Shown: positions 1-9,496, numbered from the stretch's first letter. The stretch is 64,000 bases of DNA from Fulvia fulva (GCF_020509005.1 NC_063022.1:2294001-2358000), one strand, 5' to 3'. The notes: generated from the letters alone by a model not told the origin. Numbers and translations are program-made.

Positions 1-304
1 CATCCTGCTTGCCGTCGCTGTCCTCGATCTCCCATGCTGGGTTCTCAGCGCGAAATGCCTCAACGTTCGAGTCTGAGCCGGTAGAGTTTGCGGAGGACTC
101 TTCGGTCTCAATGTCGATCTCGTTCTGCAGCTTTGCGGAGAGTTGCTGGCTGTACTCGTCGAATCTGCTGCGGGTTGTGGAGAATGCGGCGATCTTGGGG
201 AGTTGCTGTGATGTTGCCCTGAATGCGAGTCTGATGGTCGAAGTCGTGGCAATGCGGGAGATTGTGCGAGGTGCCGCGCGGGCGAGAGAGCGGAGGGCGA
301 GCAT
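1..304 (-). CDS. MAM33: Mitochondrial acidic matrix protein MAM33/p32 family (5' part, runs off the window)
   Basis: Read on the minus strand from an ATG at 304. The N-terminus is rich in Arg, Ala, Ser and Thr with no acidic residues (MLALRSLARAAPRTISRIAT), a good mitochondrial presequence. It is followed by a segment of the type LSAKLQNEIDIETEES and then WEIEDSDGKQD, which matches the start of the mature acidic domain of the MAM33/p32 (mitochondrial glycoprotein) family. These are doughnut-shaped trimers of the mitochondrial matrix linked to respiration and mitochondrial translation. Only about 100 codons are visible and the rest lies left of base 1. It is divergently paired with the citrate carrier gene 435 bp away. 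Family assignment comes from recall of the presequence and domain start only. Confidence 0.72.
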   Translation of the reverse strand, partial: MLALRSLARAAPRTISRIATTSTIRLAFRATSQQLPKIAAFSTTRSRFDEYSQQLSAKLQNEIDIETEESSANSTGSDSNVEAFRAENPAWEIEDSDGKQD

Positions 305-738
305 CGTGAAGGATCGTCGGGTATTAGGTAGTAGTACAAAGGGTGATGTCGGGTGAAGAGGAGCGTGTTTGGGTATCTTGATGGGACGCTATCGACTTCG
401 ACGTTGATGGAAGACTTCTTTCATGTGAGGAGGAGCTTGGGCCGATCGACATCTTGGCGCTGCACGACAGGTCATTGCGACATCATCTGTCAACCATGGT
501 CCATACACCGTGGCGATATATTCACTCACCAATCGACGCCAACACAAGCACAGATCGATCATATGCCAGCCGTAGCTTTGTAGTAGTCGCAGGACACCCT
601 TGCCGTACCACCGAGGCCATTGTCACGTCCACCGCGTCACTCAAACCACCTCCGACGTCGCCGACTCATACCACAACGCGCGGCTTCACTCCTCCACCAC
701 AACACAACATCAGGTAACACAATACATACACGTCCAAG
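305..738. promoter_or_regulatory. Divergent intergenic region between MAM33 and CTP1
   Basis: These 434 bp separate two oppositely directed mitochondrial-protein genes and must carry both promoters. Pyrimidine-rich CT/CA tracts precede the CTP1 start (about 640-735), as is usual for fungal promoters. I see no clear TATA box. Confidence 0.45.
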
Positions 739-1674
739 ATGACAACGACAATGCCTAACACGGGCATCCAAACGAAAGCGCCGCCTCCAACGACCTCCAC
801 AAACAAGAAAGAGAAGCCATCACCCTTGCGAAGCATAATAGCAGGGAGCACAGCAGGAGCAGTCGAGATCGCAATCACATATCCCGCAGAATTCGCAAAG
901 ACACGAACACAGCTCAACTCACGGCTAGCACCTGGCCAGAAACTCCCCTTCCCACCTTTCGGCGCGCAATGGTATGCAGGCTGCACAACCCTCATCATCG
1001 GCAACAGCATAAAAGCAGGAATACGATTCGTCGCGTTCGATCAGTACAGATCGATGCTCAGCGATGCTGAGGGCAACATCAGTGGACCCATGACAGTAGT
1101 GTCGGGATTTCTGGCGGGTGCGACAGAATCGTTACTGGCAGTGACACCGTTCGAAAGCATAAAGACACAACTCATAGACGACCGGAAACGGGAAGTGCCG
1201 CGAATGCGAGGCTTTCTACACGGTAGCGGCGTGATCTTCCGAGAACAGGGCGTGAGGGGGTTCTTCAAGGGCTTTGTACCAACGACAGCACGACAAGCCG
1301 CCAACTCTGCTGTGCGATTCTCAGCATATACCAGCTTGAAGCAGATGGCCCAGAGCTACACCGCGCCGGGCGAGAAGCTAGGGACGCTGTCGACGTTTGC
1401 GCTTGGTGGCATCGCAGGGACGATAACGGTTTACGCGACACAACCTATTGACACGGTCAAGACGAGGATGCAGAGTCTGGATGCCAAAGGACAATACAAG
1501 CACAGCATAGATTGTGCGGTCAAGATCTTCAGGAATGAGGGCTTCTTCAAGCTTTGGTCGGGAGCATTGCCGAGGTTGGGGAGATTGGTGTTCAGTGGCG
1601 GAATTGTGTTCACCATGTATGAGAAGACGATTGAGTTGTTGGATAACCTGGATCCGCAGAAGAAGTATATTTAG
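739..1674 (+). CDS. CTP1: Mitochondrial tricarboxylate (citrate) carrier
   Basis: Single-exon 311-residue member of the mitochondrial carrier (SLC25) family, of normal length. It shows the threefold repeat: P-x-(D/E)-x-x-(K/R) signatures at YPAEFAKT (near residue 48), TPFESIKT (near 138) and QPIDTVKT (near 236), each starting a module of two transmembrane helices. The combination of YPAEFAKTRTQL and TPFESIKTQLIDDRK is typical of fungal citrate carriers, which exchange citrate/isocitrate for malate across the inner membrane and supply cytosolic acetyl-CoA. The start is the ATG at 739, preceded by purines. The first 30 residues are Thr/Pro/Lys rich and non-conserved. The exact substrate is inferred from family resemblance. 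Confidence 0.88.
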   Translation: MTTTMPNTGIQTKAPPPTTSTNKKEKPSPLRSIIAGSTAGAVEIAITYPAEFAKTRTQLNSRLAPGQKLPFPPFGAQWYAGCTTLIIGNSIKAGIRFVAFDQYRSMLSDAEGNISGPMTVVSGFLAGATESLLAVTPFESIKTQLIDDRKREVPRMRGFLHGSGVIFREQGVRGFFKGFVPTTARQAANSAVRFSAYTSLKQMAQSYTAPGEKLGTLSTFALGGIAGTITVYATQPIDTVKTRMQSLDAKGQYKHSIDCAVKIFRNEGFFKLWSGALPRLGRLVFSGGIVFTMYEKTIELLDNLDPQKKYI

Positions 1675-2760
1675 AAGGTGGTGGATCGCGGTTTAGAAAG
1701 AGCTGGAAAGCGAGACGTTTGCATCTACAAGATAACTCTGTGCTGGACCAGGCTCCCGCAGATGCGTCGGTGCACACAACCGGCGACACGAAGGATCCAG
1801 GATTCTGAATGCATGCACTGGATCATAATACAGGCGATGCGCTCGGATAGCGCTTCTTGCGTCTGGGTGTCTTTCAAAGCGCCCACAACACGTACAGGTA
1901 GCGCCGGACTCCCCACGAATGCCAATAGATATCGCGCCAGCTAGCACTCGCTTCGGGAACCCAACGACGCAGGATACATTCGCGCCTCGCCTTGAGGCAC
2001 CGCCAATGCACACTCCAGGTGGCGTGCTAGATTTTACAGCTTGGAGCGGAAAGCAGGCTACATATTCCAGCAACTTCTTTCGACCAGCACATACGACCAT
2101 AGGTTGGTGAAAGTAAGGGGTCCAAAATATCTCCTAGTGGTAGCCACAATGCGGGTGAGCGGAGTGCAAAGTCAAACTCGCCCAAATGTGGGGGAGCCTC
2201 CCCCATATTCAAGCACCAAAGTGCAGGACTAGTACTACGGTAGGTGACCACGTGGGAATCCCCTGTGTTGTATGTTTTTGCCTTTTTTCTTGCATGTGCA
2301 TGGGTCGGGGCGAATGACCGCCGTTCAGCCGGCCTCAAACTTTTCCGCTCGAGCTATGGCCGGTGCAGCACTTCTACCACTCGAACTGGCAAGGTGTGCG
2401 GATGAATTTTGACGTTTTGCCAACGCAGGTGACAGTATTGTCCGGTAAAGAGTCTCAATGTGCACACTTTATGCTAACTCGTAGATTTTGCCAAGTGCCC
2501 ATCAAGCACCCCGAGCGCTAGTCAGAGGCCTGCTGACAAAGTATATTGCTGCCGCTATATCCGTCGAAGCCACTTCTAGAGGGCCACTAAATGAACGCAT
2601 ACCTACATCGCCGCGCTGTGCCCTCGAATGCATTAGTCGGACCTCGCTATTTAGCCATATGCCAGCGTGTTGAAGCAACCGCCTCCGCTTCGATACGGAG
2701 GCGACGCGCTCGGCGACGTTTAACTTTGTCACCAGCCCTTGGTCGCTCTCGAGCGTTCTA
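1675..2760. other. Intergenic, no supported gene
   Basis: Contains the CTP1 3' flank and mixed-composition DNA. All open frames are short, overlap on several strands and lack splice partners that extend them. I see no repeat or RNA gene. Confidence 0.5.
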
Positions 2761-3091
2761 TCAGACAGCTATGCACCATATTTGCCCTCCAGACCCACAT
2801 TCGATAGCTAGTCCACGTGCACCAGCAGGCTGTCCAGTGACTACTCTAATCACTGAAAAGTCATCTAAGCAACTGATTGGATCGGACTCATTGTGGCACT
2901 AGAGACGGTTAATACAAGGGAATACGTCCGTCGTCCTATTAGATACTTACACAGCTTGATTGTTGAATGCCACAGGCTGGAGTACCAGATGTCAACGAGG
3001 TGTCGCAACATAAACCTTTATGCTCCGCAGAAGTCGGTGTGGCTACAGAGAGGCAAAGTACAAGAATGCTGGATACTGTATTGAAATGCAT
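2761..3091 (-). CDS. Small secreted cysteine-rich protein 1 (candidate effector), two exons
   Basis: Proposed CDS complement(join(2761..2898,2951..3091)), 92 residues. Exon 1 starts at the ATG at 3091 and encodes a signal peptide, MHFNTVSSILVLCLSVATPT, with probable cleavage after TSA. A 52-nt intron has donor GTAAGT and acceptor TCTCTAG and is phase 0. The mature protein, about 70 residues, has eight cysteines: an adjacent pair in GLCC, then AC, a pair formed across the splice junction (SC|C), SC, EC and WC near the C-terminus. This is the architecture of disulfide-rich apoplastic proteins or effectors. It is not a hydrophobin, because the cysteine order does not fit. A second such gene lies 494 bp away on the same strand. 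No specific homologue is recognised. Expression and secretion are inference. Confidence 0.6.
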
Positions 3092-3584
3092 TCTGTCGAG
3101 GTTGGATTTACAGTACAGCTTAACCGTGGAAGTTGTGGGGAGGCAGTCGGGAAAGTTTAATAGCGGAAAGCTTTCGAGGGTCAAACGAGAAGCTCTTATA
3201 CCGCTCCGACCTCCCTTGCTATAGATCTAAGCGGAAACAAGGGCTAAGAGGACAGTTGTTATCATCTGTTGCACCTTCAGTCGGTCAAAGTGTGCTGAAC
3301 GGCAATTGGGGTCCAATCTGTCGTACAGCGTGTTGGTTACCTTTTTAGAGCACAGTCTACACTTCGACATTGCTAAGTTCCGAGGATTGGTTATGTCGCG
3401 ACTGCGATGGGTATGTGTACACACAGTGAGAAGCGTGGCCGTTGTTAATCTGGCCACAGCCCTACTGACATTGAGCAACCCAGCCTCATCCGCCATTTTA
3501 AACCTTTGACACCAGCCCTAAGTATCACTCCCCAGGATCCTCCTCTGCACCAATCTTCCAAACCCTCCGTCTGTAGCAGACGCC
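3092..3584. promoter_or_regulatory. Upstream region of secreted protein 1
   Basis: 493 bp between the two secreted-protein genes. A TATA-like GGTATAAGAGC reads on the minus strand near 3195-3205, about 105 bp upstream of the ATG at 3091. Nothing else is recognisable. Confidence 0.35.
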
Positions 3585-3943
3585 TCATAACATCGAACAC
3601 CGGCACGTCACAATATTCGGCGGCTCACCGCACGGGTACGTATTGCATTGCCGTACTTTAAACTCCGGACCCACGACTACAACACCAGGCAATTAGAAGC
3701 CGCCAGCTCATAGAAGTTATAATCGTTCTAGTTCACTCACAGAAACATCCCGTTTGATATCCTTCAGGTGTACATTCTTGGCACTCTTCGTCGTACGTGC
3801 AAGGGGCTAGTAACAATGGACCGTTAGATGGAGAGACTTGGGTTTCGGGCAGAGTTGGAACTGAGGATGAACTTACAGCCTACAGGTAATCCACCACCCA
3901 GGGCGATGATCGGCAGGGAGAGGAGGAAGAGTGTAAACTTCAT
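3585..3943 (-). CDS. Small secreted cysteine-rich protein 2 (candidate effector), three exons
   Basis: Proposed CDS complement(join(3585..3676,3741..3806,3877..3943)), 74 residues. No exon exceeds 31 codons, so no long ORF marks it. Exon 1 encodes a signal peptide, MKFTLFLLSLPIIALGGG. Intron 1 (70 nt) has GTAAGT, a CTAAC branch site and TAG. Intron 2 (64 nt) has GTGAGT, CTAAT and TAG. Both are phase 1 and the frame closes exactly at a TGA. Without intron 2 the frame hits a stop at once. The mature part carries eight cysteines (PC, EC, EC, GC, QC, PC, TC, RC), all even-numbered as expected for disulfides. A TATATATAA tract lies about 20-30 bp upstream of the ATG. It lies beside two MITEs. Function unknown; extracellular or effector role inferred. 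Confidence 0.66.
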
Positions 3944-4170
3944 AGTCAAGATAGAGTGTGAAATTATATATAGCCAGACTGCTCAGCTCTTTAACTCTTA
4001 AGGAGCGTTCCTTTTGACCTAGAGTTTTACATAGAGCGAGAAGACCGGTCGTGCTGTCCGTCGGGACGTGAGGAGTTGGAGGGAAGGATGCCCAGATAAA
4101 ATCGTCGCCGCAAAGCTGAACTCCTAACGTCGTGAGCGGCCGCTTCCGAACGCTTTTCGGAGTCGAGATG

Positions 4171-4306
4171 TACAGCGTCTGTCAGCAGCGGAGACACAAA
4201 CTTATTGTGGCGTCCGCGGTAATTGCGCCGGCCGATTCGCTACAGTCCTGGTTTTCGCTGGGATAAGACGATCTTCCATGTGACTCCGCTGTGACCCAGA
4301 TGCCTA
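4171..4306. mobile_element. MITE copy A (degenerate right end)
   Basis: Starts with TACAGCGTCTGTC and ends with a decayed inverted copy (TGACTCCGCTGTGACCCAGATGCCTA). The interior (ATTGTGGC...GATTCGCTACAGTCCTGG...GCTGGGA) aligns with copies C and D. The terminal TA at 4305-4306 is also the first TA of copy B, so the two elements abut on one target dinucleotide. Confidence 0.65.
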
Positions 4307-4448
4307 CAGCGTCTGTCCGCAGCGGAAGGTTATATTTTTGGTGCTTTTAGTGCCCGTACCAGGTTGTCGCGTTTGTGAATTGCTGCAATATCTGCTCCCG
4401 CCTGCTATGGTTAAACAAAATAACCTTCCGCTGCGACAAGACGCTGTA
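4305..4448. mobile_element. MITE copy B, about 30-bp inverted repeats, TA target
   Basis: The left end TACAGCGTCTGTCCGCAGCGG...GGTTAT is matched by the inverted right end ATAACC...CCGCTGCGAC...GACGCTGTA, giving nearly perfect terminal inverted repeats of about 30 bp around a 144-bp non-coding element. A flanking TA on both sides fits Tc1/mariner/pogo-type insertion. It has no transposase and so is non-autonomous. Confidence 0.75.
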
Positions 4449-4814
4449 GGTTAGAGAAAGCTGGGCGTTGCGCTGTGGTGGAATCTGGGCATACAAGGAG
4501 GCTATCGTTGTTGCGAGAGACACGTCGAGACCGTAAAGCTCGTTTCAGGGACGAGGGATGCTTGTTCAGCTGGAAGTTGTCCTGCGCGCAGGCCCGAAAG
4601 AACTTGACCGGCTGACTCGAATTCAGGGAGGGGGCCAGTCGGTGGGAAATCTTGACCTTCCATGACAGCACAGCAGGACCATGTGATTAGACATTAGACA
4701 TTATCATTAGTTGGTATCGATAGAGTAAGCAAAACTTTTGTGTTCATAACTTTTGGATGGGTCCAGGCCTTGTCTCACCGCTGCCTTTCCCCGTATCTTC
4801 GAAGGCTGTCGGAA
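4449..4814. other. Intergenic between MITE pair and F-box-like gene
   Basis: 366 bp. An open frame on the minus strand (to 4671) partly overlaps the MITE end and has no recognisable protein features. Nothing else is supported. Confidence 0.4.
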
Positions 4815-5653
4815 TTAGAGGTTGCTCACTCTCCCACCATTCCGATCCGCACCGTCGAGAAACTCAATCGTCTCCTGCACTCCTTCCTGGACTTGCATCC
4901 ACCATTGTCCATCCTGTCCGGAAAGTGGCAGCTGAAACATCTCCATGACGGCCTTCTTGCCGCTCTCCCTGCATTTGGTACGTAGAGCCTTGACCAATGG
5001 TCCCAATCTCTCCACGATCCGGAGGGGATCGTTTGTATATCTGCACATGTCCCCATGGACGATGATGTTCTGAAGTGTTTGAAGCCGTGGGAGGTATTCG
5101 ACCAAAGATGCCACTTCGCCACGGGTTAAATGGCTGATCTCGATGTTGTGAATGTGGTGGGCTCCGGGGTGGAGCGCTTCGAGGATTGGTGGGACGTAGA
5201 CGCCGTTGCGAAGGCTGATTGTGTTGAGGCTATACAAGATTGGTGTTGCTTCGGTGTTGATGCGTTTGCAGGTGGCAAGGAGTGTGACACCAAGTTGAGC
5301 TGCTTGATTCGATGCGAGAGTAATGACGTCCGGGTCGCGGATGATGATGAGAAGTGGTTCGGGCAGTGTGAGGCTGTGGATATAAATCTTGTTCTTAAGT
5401 TCTGCTGGGATCTCGAGGACGTGGCAAGGGTTGTCTTGGATGGAAAGGGAAAGCTGTAAGCTGATGGTGAGGTCGGTGAGGTCGGTGAGGGCGGTGCTGG
5501 ATGAGGGATCTTCGACCGATCTGCTAGAGTGGAAAAACTGAGTGAGTGGTCGATCATATGATGCACGAAACGTGCTTTTGGCGGTTATACTAGAGCAGTG
5601 CCGAATCTCTCGTAGCGTCGAAGAATATACTGCTCTTACCGTCCTGTAGGCAT
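4815..5653 (-). CDS. F-box-like/2EXR-like protein, two exons
   Basis: Proposed CDS complement(join(4815..5520,5640..5653)), 239 residues. A tiny first exon (MPTGR...) joins through a 119-nt intron (GTAAGA...CTAGCAG, phase 2). The open frame extends upstream of exon 2 without an ATG, which argues for splicing. The core motif is EIPAELKNKIYIHSL near residue 50, the short helical F-box-like/2EXR leader of many Dothideomycete proteins. It is followed by LLATCKRINTEATPILYSLN, the usual second conserved block of these families. The remainder is Leu-rich. Such proteins may act as SCF-type adaptors, but no substrate is known. A related gene lies just downstream. The first exon is the least certain part. 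Confidence 0.55.
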
Positions 5654-6097
5654 GTTGGAAGTTGAGGTATTGCTGATGCTGTGGCAAGAATCGGATACCA
5701 AGTAAGTAGCAGCAGACCTTGGGTCGATGTAGGAAATTGTGCTTCTTCGTGATCGCTGAGTAACTAACGGGCGTGGCGACCCGCTGAAGAATGTGCTGCC
5801 GCTACCATGTTGAAGGCGTGTTGCAGTTGCAATACCGCCCATCGTGTTGGTATACTGGTGTGTAGTGTTGTTTGAGAAGGTATAGAGTGTTGCAATGTTG
5901 TTGGCAAGGCCTGGAAAGATTCTCAAGTACCGCGTGAGCCCGTGATGCTCGTTCACCTCCCAAGCAGCACTATCATATGCCGAGGGAAGCCGGGAAGCAT
6001 ATGATATTCTTGTCCATTTGCACGTGAAACCCCCTCTTCAACATTCACTTCCGCTTCGCCTTGGTCGCGACTTAAGTTAAGCCTTCGCTGAAATCAC
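5654..6097. other. Intergenic between two F-box-like genes
   Basis: Holds the promoter of the 4815-5653 gene and the 3' flank of the 6098-6769 gene. An open minus-strand frame (to about 5956) ends in the proposed first exon and could carry extra 5' coding sequence, but its composition is not convincing. Confidence 0.35.
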
Positions 6098-6769
6098 CTA
6101 CAGCATGTCATCGCCCAGCAACTTTCTGACACACTGCCAGTACTCAAGACTCCTGTCAGTGGGCAGAACCAAAATCTCCTTGACTTCCTTGTGCTCGCGC
6201 TTCTTGCTACTCTCTCGCATCGTCTCATACAATGGCCGCAACGCCTCTGCCATATCCCGTGGCCGCATGCAGATGCCTGTAGTCTTGACGGTGACAGTCT
6301 CCAGGTTCTTGGCCTGAGACAAGAGCAACATACCATTCCGACAGTCAGATGCCGCCACGCAGAAGAACGTGATGCGCCGAATGTGCTGGACGAAGTCTCC
6401 TGCTCCGCCGAGGAAAGGCTCGATCATGTGGAACTCAGAGAGGCTGAAGTGGTTCATGCCGTAAAACACCGGACTCGCCTCGTCACGGACTTCGTGGCAG
6501 GTTCTGAGCAGTGTACCCGCCAGTCCGACAGAGACGGATGTACCTTTGTCGTCCACGCAGTGTGCACGAGGGTTTAGTGTGTTGGTGAAGGGTAGACATG
6601 TTACGTGAATGGTCCTCGGGCCCACCAGGCATAATGCGTAGATCTCGTTCCGCAGCTCTGCTGGAAGTTTGAAGCAGCCCTGCTGACCCTTGAGGCCATG
6701 GTGAGCGATCTGATAGTTCGTGAAGTCTTTGCTGGTGGGCTGCTTCTTGCTGTGATGAGCGTCCGCCAT
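6098..6769 (-). CDS. F-box-like/2EXR-like protein
   Basis: 223 residues from the ATG at 6769 (MADAHHSKKQPTSKDF). The frame stays open for 62 codons further upstream, but that part is low complexity. The core is FKLPAELRNEIYALCL near residue 34, then LLRTCHEVRDEASPVFYGMN near 85, the same two-block arrangement as in the 4815-5653 and 15189-16241 genes. After that comes a region with HIRRITFFC and a charged helix EALRPLYETMRESSKKREHKE. It is probably a distant paralogue of its neighbour in tandem. Function unknown. Confidence 0.62.
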   Translation of the reverse strand: MADAHHSKKQPTSKDFTNYQIAHHGLKGQQGCFKLPAELRNEIYALCLVGPRTIHVTCLPFTNTLNPRAHCVDDKGTSVSVGLAGTLLRTCHEVRDEASPVFYGMNHFSLSEFHMIEPFLGGAGDFVQHIRRITFFCVAASDCRNGMLLLSQAKNLETVTVKTTGICMRPRDMAEALRPLYETMRESSKKREHKEVKEILVLPTDRSLEYWQCVRKLLGDDML

Positions 6770-6950
6770 GATTTTCGAGTGGTCGTGGATGTGAGTCGCT
6801 AAGCTTCTTGTGGTATCTTGTGATGGTATCTCGTGGTGCGAAGCTCGGTGTATGGTGGTGTCACAAGCAGGTGTTGTAATTGCGTATGTTGTTGCTGTGA
6901 TCCATGGATGTGAAGTTGGCTTAAGAGTTTGCGCTAGAGCACATTTGTGG

Positions 6951-6982
6951 GTCAAGCTGGCAGGGAGTCAAGCTGGCAGGGA
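6951..6982. repeat. Tandem 16-bp repeat
   Basis: GTCAAGCTGGCAGGGA occurs twice back to back (6951-6966 and 6967-6982) upstream of the F-box-like gene at 6098-6769. It is probably replication slippage. Confidence 0.8.
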
Positions 6983-7029
6983 TGTTTTGAACTCGTGCAG
7001 GCGCGACCAAGCACAACACTCTACTTGTG

Positions 7030-7165
7030 TACAGCGTCTGTCTGCAGCAGAGTCACATTCGCTTTTAGTGGCCGCTGCCAGGCACGCCGGCTGATTTGCT
7101 GCAATCCTAGGTTCTGCTAGGATACTCGGGAACAAAATTTGACTCCGCTGCAGACAGACGCTGTA
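7030..7165. mobile_element. MITE copy C
   Basis: TACAGCGTCTGTCTGCAGC at the left is mirrored by GCTGCAGACAGACGCTGTA at the right. The 136-bp element is flanked by TA. The interior TTTTAGTGGCCGCTGCC...TTTGCTGCAATCCTAGG matches the other copies. Its right end lies 20 bp from the stop codon of the ecdysoneless-like gene, so it probably forms part of that gene's 3' UTR or terminator region. Confidence 0.78.
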
Positions 7166-7185
7166 CTGCGTCCTCCACCCATCAC

Positions 7186-9153
7186 TCACTCTCCCTCCTC
7201 CTCCTCCCCCTCATCCCTCGGCATACCCACCCCCAGCGCCCTCATTATATTCCCCGCCGGTCCCGCCATCCCCGCCTGCCCCTTGAAACTCTCCAACATA
7301 TTCTTCGCCAGCCCCAAATCCACATCATTATACTCCTCATCATCCGAGCTCAGTTCTCCATCACCCGGTCCGATTTCTTCATCCGCCTCCTCCTCCTCGC
7401 CCTCAAAATGCACACCCTTCTTCTTTACCTGCAAGTTGGGCGGCCGTTCAGGTCCGAACGTGGGTTTGTCGACGGGTTTGACGGCTGGTGCTTTACCCTT
7501 GCCCTTTGACTTGGTGTCGGCGTTCAGGTTGAGGGCGCCGTGGTCTTTGAGCTCTTTTTCCATTAATTCGATGACTTTGCGCATCTCCTCATCTTCGTCG
7601 ATGTCCGTGGCATCTTCGTCGTCTTGGAGGGCGAGTTTGCGGGCTTCGTCGAGGAGGCCGCTTTCTGCTTTTTGGTCGTCGCCCATGAATCGGACGTCTT
7701 TCATGGCGTCGTCGAACCATGCGTCTTCGGTGTCGGGGTGGGTGCCATTCTTTTTCATGTCGGCTTCGTCGAGTGGTTTGTCTTCGGCGTCTTCATCGCT
7801 GTCGGCGACTTCTTCGTCATCGTCATCCATGTCGTCAATGCCTTCGGCACCAGCTTCGTCATCTTCGAGGAAGTCTTCGAAACGGGAGACCATCTTGCGC
7901 AGATTCTCTTGCGCACCTTGGTCGCCGAAGCCATCACCTGCGCCGCCTTTGTTGCCACCGGCCTTGCCTGACAGTTCCTTCTCGAAGTCGTTGTAGTCGA
8001 TGTCCAGCCACTTCTCGTCGTCCTGGGTCTTGGGCCAAGTAGCAAGCTCTGCGTCATCTGGCAGCTTCTCGTCCCCAGTCTCGATATCTTCTAGCAAGAG
8101 CTTGATCTCCCTGACATTCCTACTGTCTTGATTTTGCGGATCCGCCACCAACATCTCGAAACCACAAGTCAACTTCATGCCCATCGCCACTTTCTCATCC
8201 TTCATCCTCGGGATCACTGCAGTCCACGCCGGAGGTGGGTCAAAGACTTGACTCCGCAGCTGAGCATATCCAACTTTGGTGAACCTGACACTGACAATCG
8301 CAAAGTCTTCTGGTGGGAAGCTCAATGTTGCAGTATCCTTGGTCGCGAGCGGCTTGAGACTCACCGGATCGCGAAGGTAGAATGATTCGACAGCGGGCGA
8401 GATGTAAGCAGGATTGCGGTGAAGAATGTATGCAAGTCTTCGTGGGATTGAGATGGGAGCGTGATGTAGAGAGGATGAGATAGCGGAAGGATACTCCCGT
8501 AGTCTGTAGAAGGCTTCCTTCTCGATCTTTTCGTCTACAAGCAATTTCTCGGGCGTGCGCTTGATGGTCGATAATGCGTCTTCGAGGCTCATGTTCTGGT
8601 TTGGGGCGTCGCCTTCGAGTGGGATGATTTTCAGGTGGCCATCGTTTAGCCAGACACGATCCTCCGCAGTTTCTGGGCTGAGCCATTTCGGAAGGGAGTT
8701 GGCAGCTTCGATAAGCAGAAACTCGCCATCCGTGTCGTAGATTCTGATCCAGGCGTCTAAGAATTGTTTGCTGAGTTCGCGGAGCAGGTACACTATGAGC
8801 CACTCGTCCGCCACCGAATCTCCAAAGTTGGTCCGGCCACGCAGGTACGGCGGCGATTTTGTTGAGGCAAAGCGAGAAACATCGTCAGCCTTGGACAGAT
8901 GGAGCTTGGGATGCAGAACGAGGTCGAAGGTGTCTCGTTGCCAGATGTAGTCGTTGAGGTACTTCTTCTTCTTCAGCTCGCTCACGGCTTTGAGCATCTC
9001 GTTGAGCGTGCAGCGAACGGCGGCCATGCTGTCCAGCTTCTGGTCGATGACATGTATAACATACTCGACGCAGTCGTCTGGAAGTCGTTTCGGAAAGCCA
9101 TCAAAGCCTGCGCCGAAGCACTGGAGGCCATCATCCGGGAGCGGGTCGTCCAT
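7186..9153 (-). CDS. ECD: Ecdysoneless (ECD/SGT1-like) family protein
   Basis: Single-exon 655-residue protein with ATG at 9153. The N-terminal half has the family's conserved blocks: LPDDCVEYVIHVID near residue 24, DTFDLVLHP near 75, a segment FGDSVADEWLIVYLLRELSK near 109, then WIRIYDTDGEFLLIEAA and LPKWLSPETAEDRVWLNDGHLKIIP near 135-175. The C-terminal half is strongly acidic and disordered (many Asp/Glu runs). This is the fungal relative of human ECD, a cofactor of R2TP/PRP8 and spliceosome assembly; some fungal versions were described as glycolytic-gene activators (not the Skp1-partner SGT1). The divergent neighbour is the spindle-pole gene. Family call is firm, biochemical role inferred. 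Confidence 0.8.
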   Translation of the reverse strand: MDDPLPDDGLQCFGAGFDGFPKRLPDDCVEYVIHVIDQKLDSMAAVRCTLNEMLKAVSELKKKKYLNDYIWQRDTFDLVLHPKLHLSKADDVSRFASTKSPPYLRGRTNFGDSVADEWLIVYLLRELSKQFLDAWIRIYDTDGEFLLIEAANSLPKWLSPETAEDRVWLNDGHLKIIPLEGDAPNQNMSLEDALSTIKRTPEKLLVDEKIEKEAFYRLREYPSAISSSLHHAPISIPRRLAYILHRNPAYISPAVESFYLRDPVSLKPLATKDTATLSFPPEDFAIVSVRFTKVGYAQLRSQVFDPPPAWTAVIPRMKDEKVAMGMKLTCGFEMLVADPQNQDSRNVREIKLLLEDIETGDEKLPDDAELATWPKTQDDEKWLDIDYNDFEKELSGKAGGNKGGAGDGFGDQGAQENLRKMVSRFEDFLEDDEAGAEGIDDMDDDDEEVADSDEDAEDKPLDEADMKKNGTHPDTEDAWFDDAMKDVRFMGDDQKAESGLLDEARKLALQDDEDATDIDEDEEMRKVIELMEKELKDHGALNLNADTKSKGKGKAPAVKPVDKPTFGPERPPNLQVKKKGVHFEGEEEEADEEIGPGDGELSSDDEEYNDVDLGLAKNMLESFKGQAGMAGPAGNIMRALGVGMPRDEGEEEEGE

Positions 9154-9496
9154 AGCCCGGATGGCACAGTATTCAAGCGGTTCCGTTCACAGTACACTGA
9201 TGAAGATGACGAGCAGTGAATACAGTAGATGCACAGGCATGTAGCTGTTGTCTTGGCAGGTCAAGCAGAGAAAGTCCGTCTCGACTCTCGTGGAGTGGCG
9301 GTCTCGGCTCGACTTGCCCCTTGGAGAGTGTTGTCAGATGTAAACACCGACACCGACACCGACGCGGAACGTGAACATCAACTTTCGACGCGACATCGAC
9401 ATACTCAGCATTCGCACTTCTTGCACGACTTTTGCTTGGCTGGCGCGTATGTTGGATACTGACAGCATCGGGTAAGAGGAGGAAGTGCGCGCAACC
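9154..9496. promoter_or_regulatory. Divergent promoter, ECD-like and spindle-pole gene
   Basis: 343 bp between two start codons. It includes a short hexamer array of CACCGA/CACCGAC units at about 9348-9362 (ACACCGACACCGACACCGACG), a possible repeated regulatory site or chance microsatellite. No TATA box seen. Confidence 0.4.

Noticed and set aside
2761..3091. Hydrophobin
   Set aside because: Eight cysteines and two CC pairs are present, but order and spacing do not match class I or II patterns, and the first single Cys is missing.
7139..7996. 285-codon plus-strand Ser-rich frame
   Set aside because: Exactly antisense to the acidic 3' half of the ECD-like gene. The Ser-rich reading is the mirror of Asp/Glu codons.
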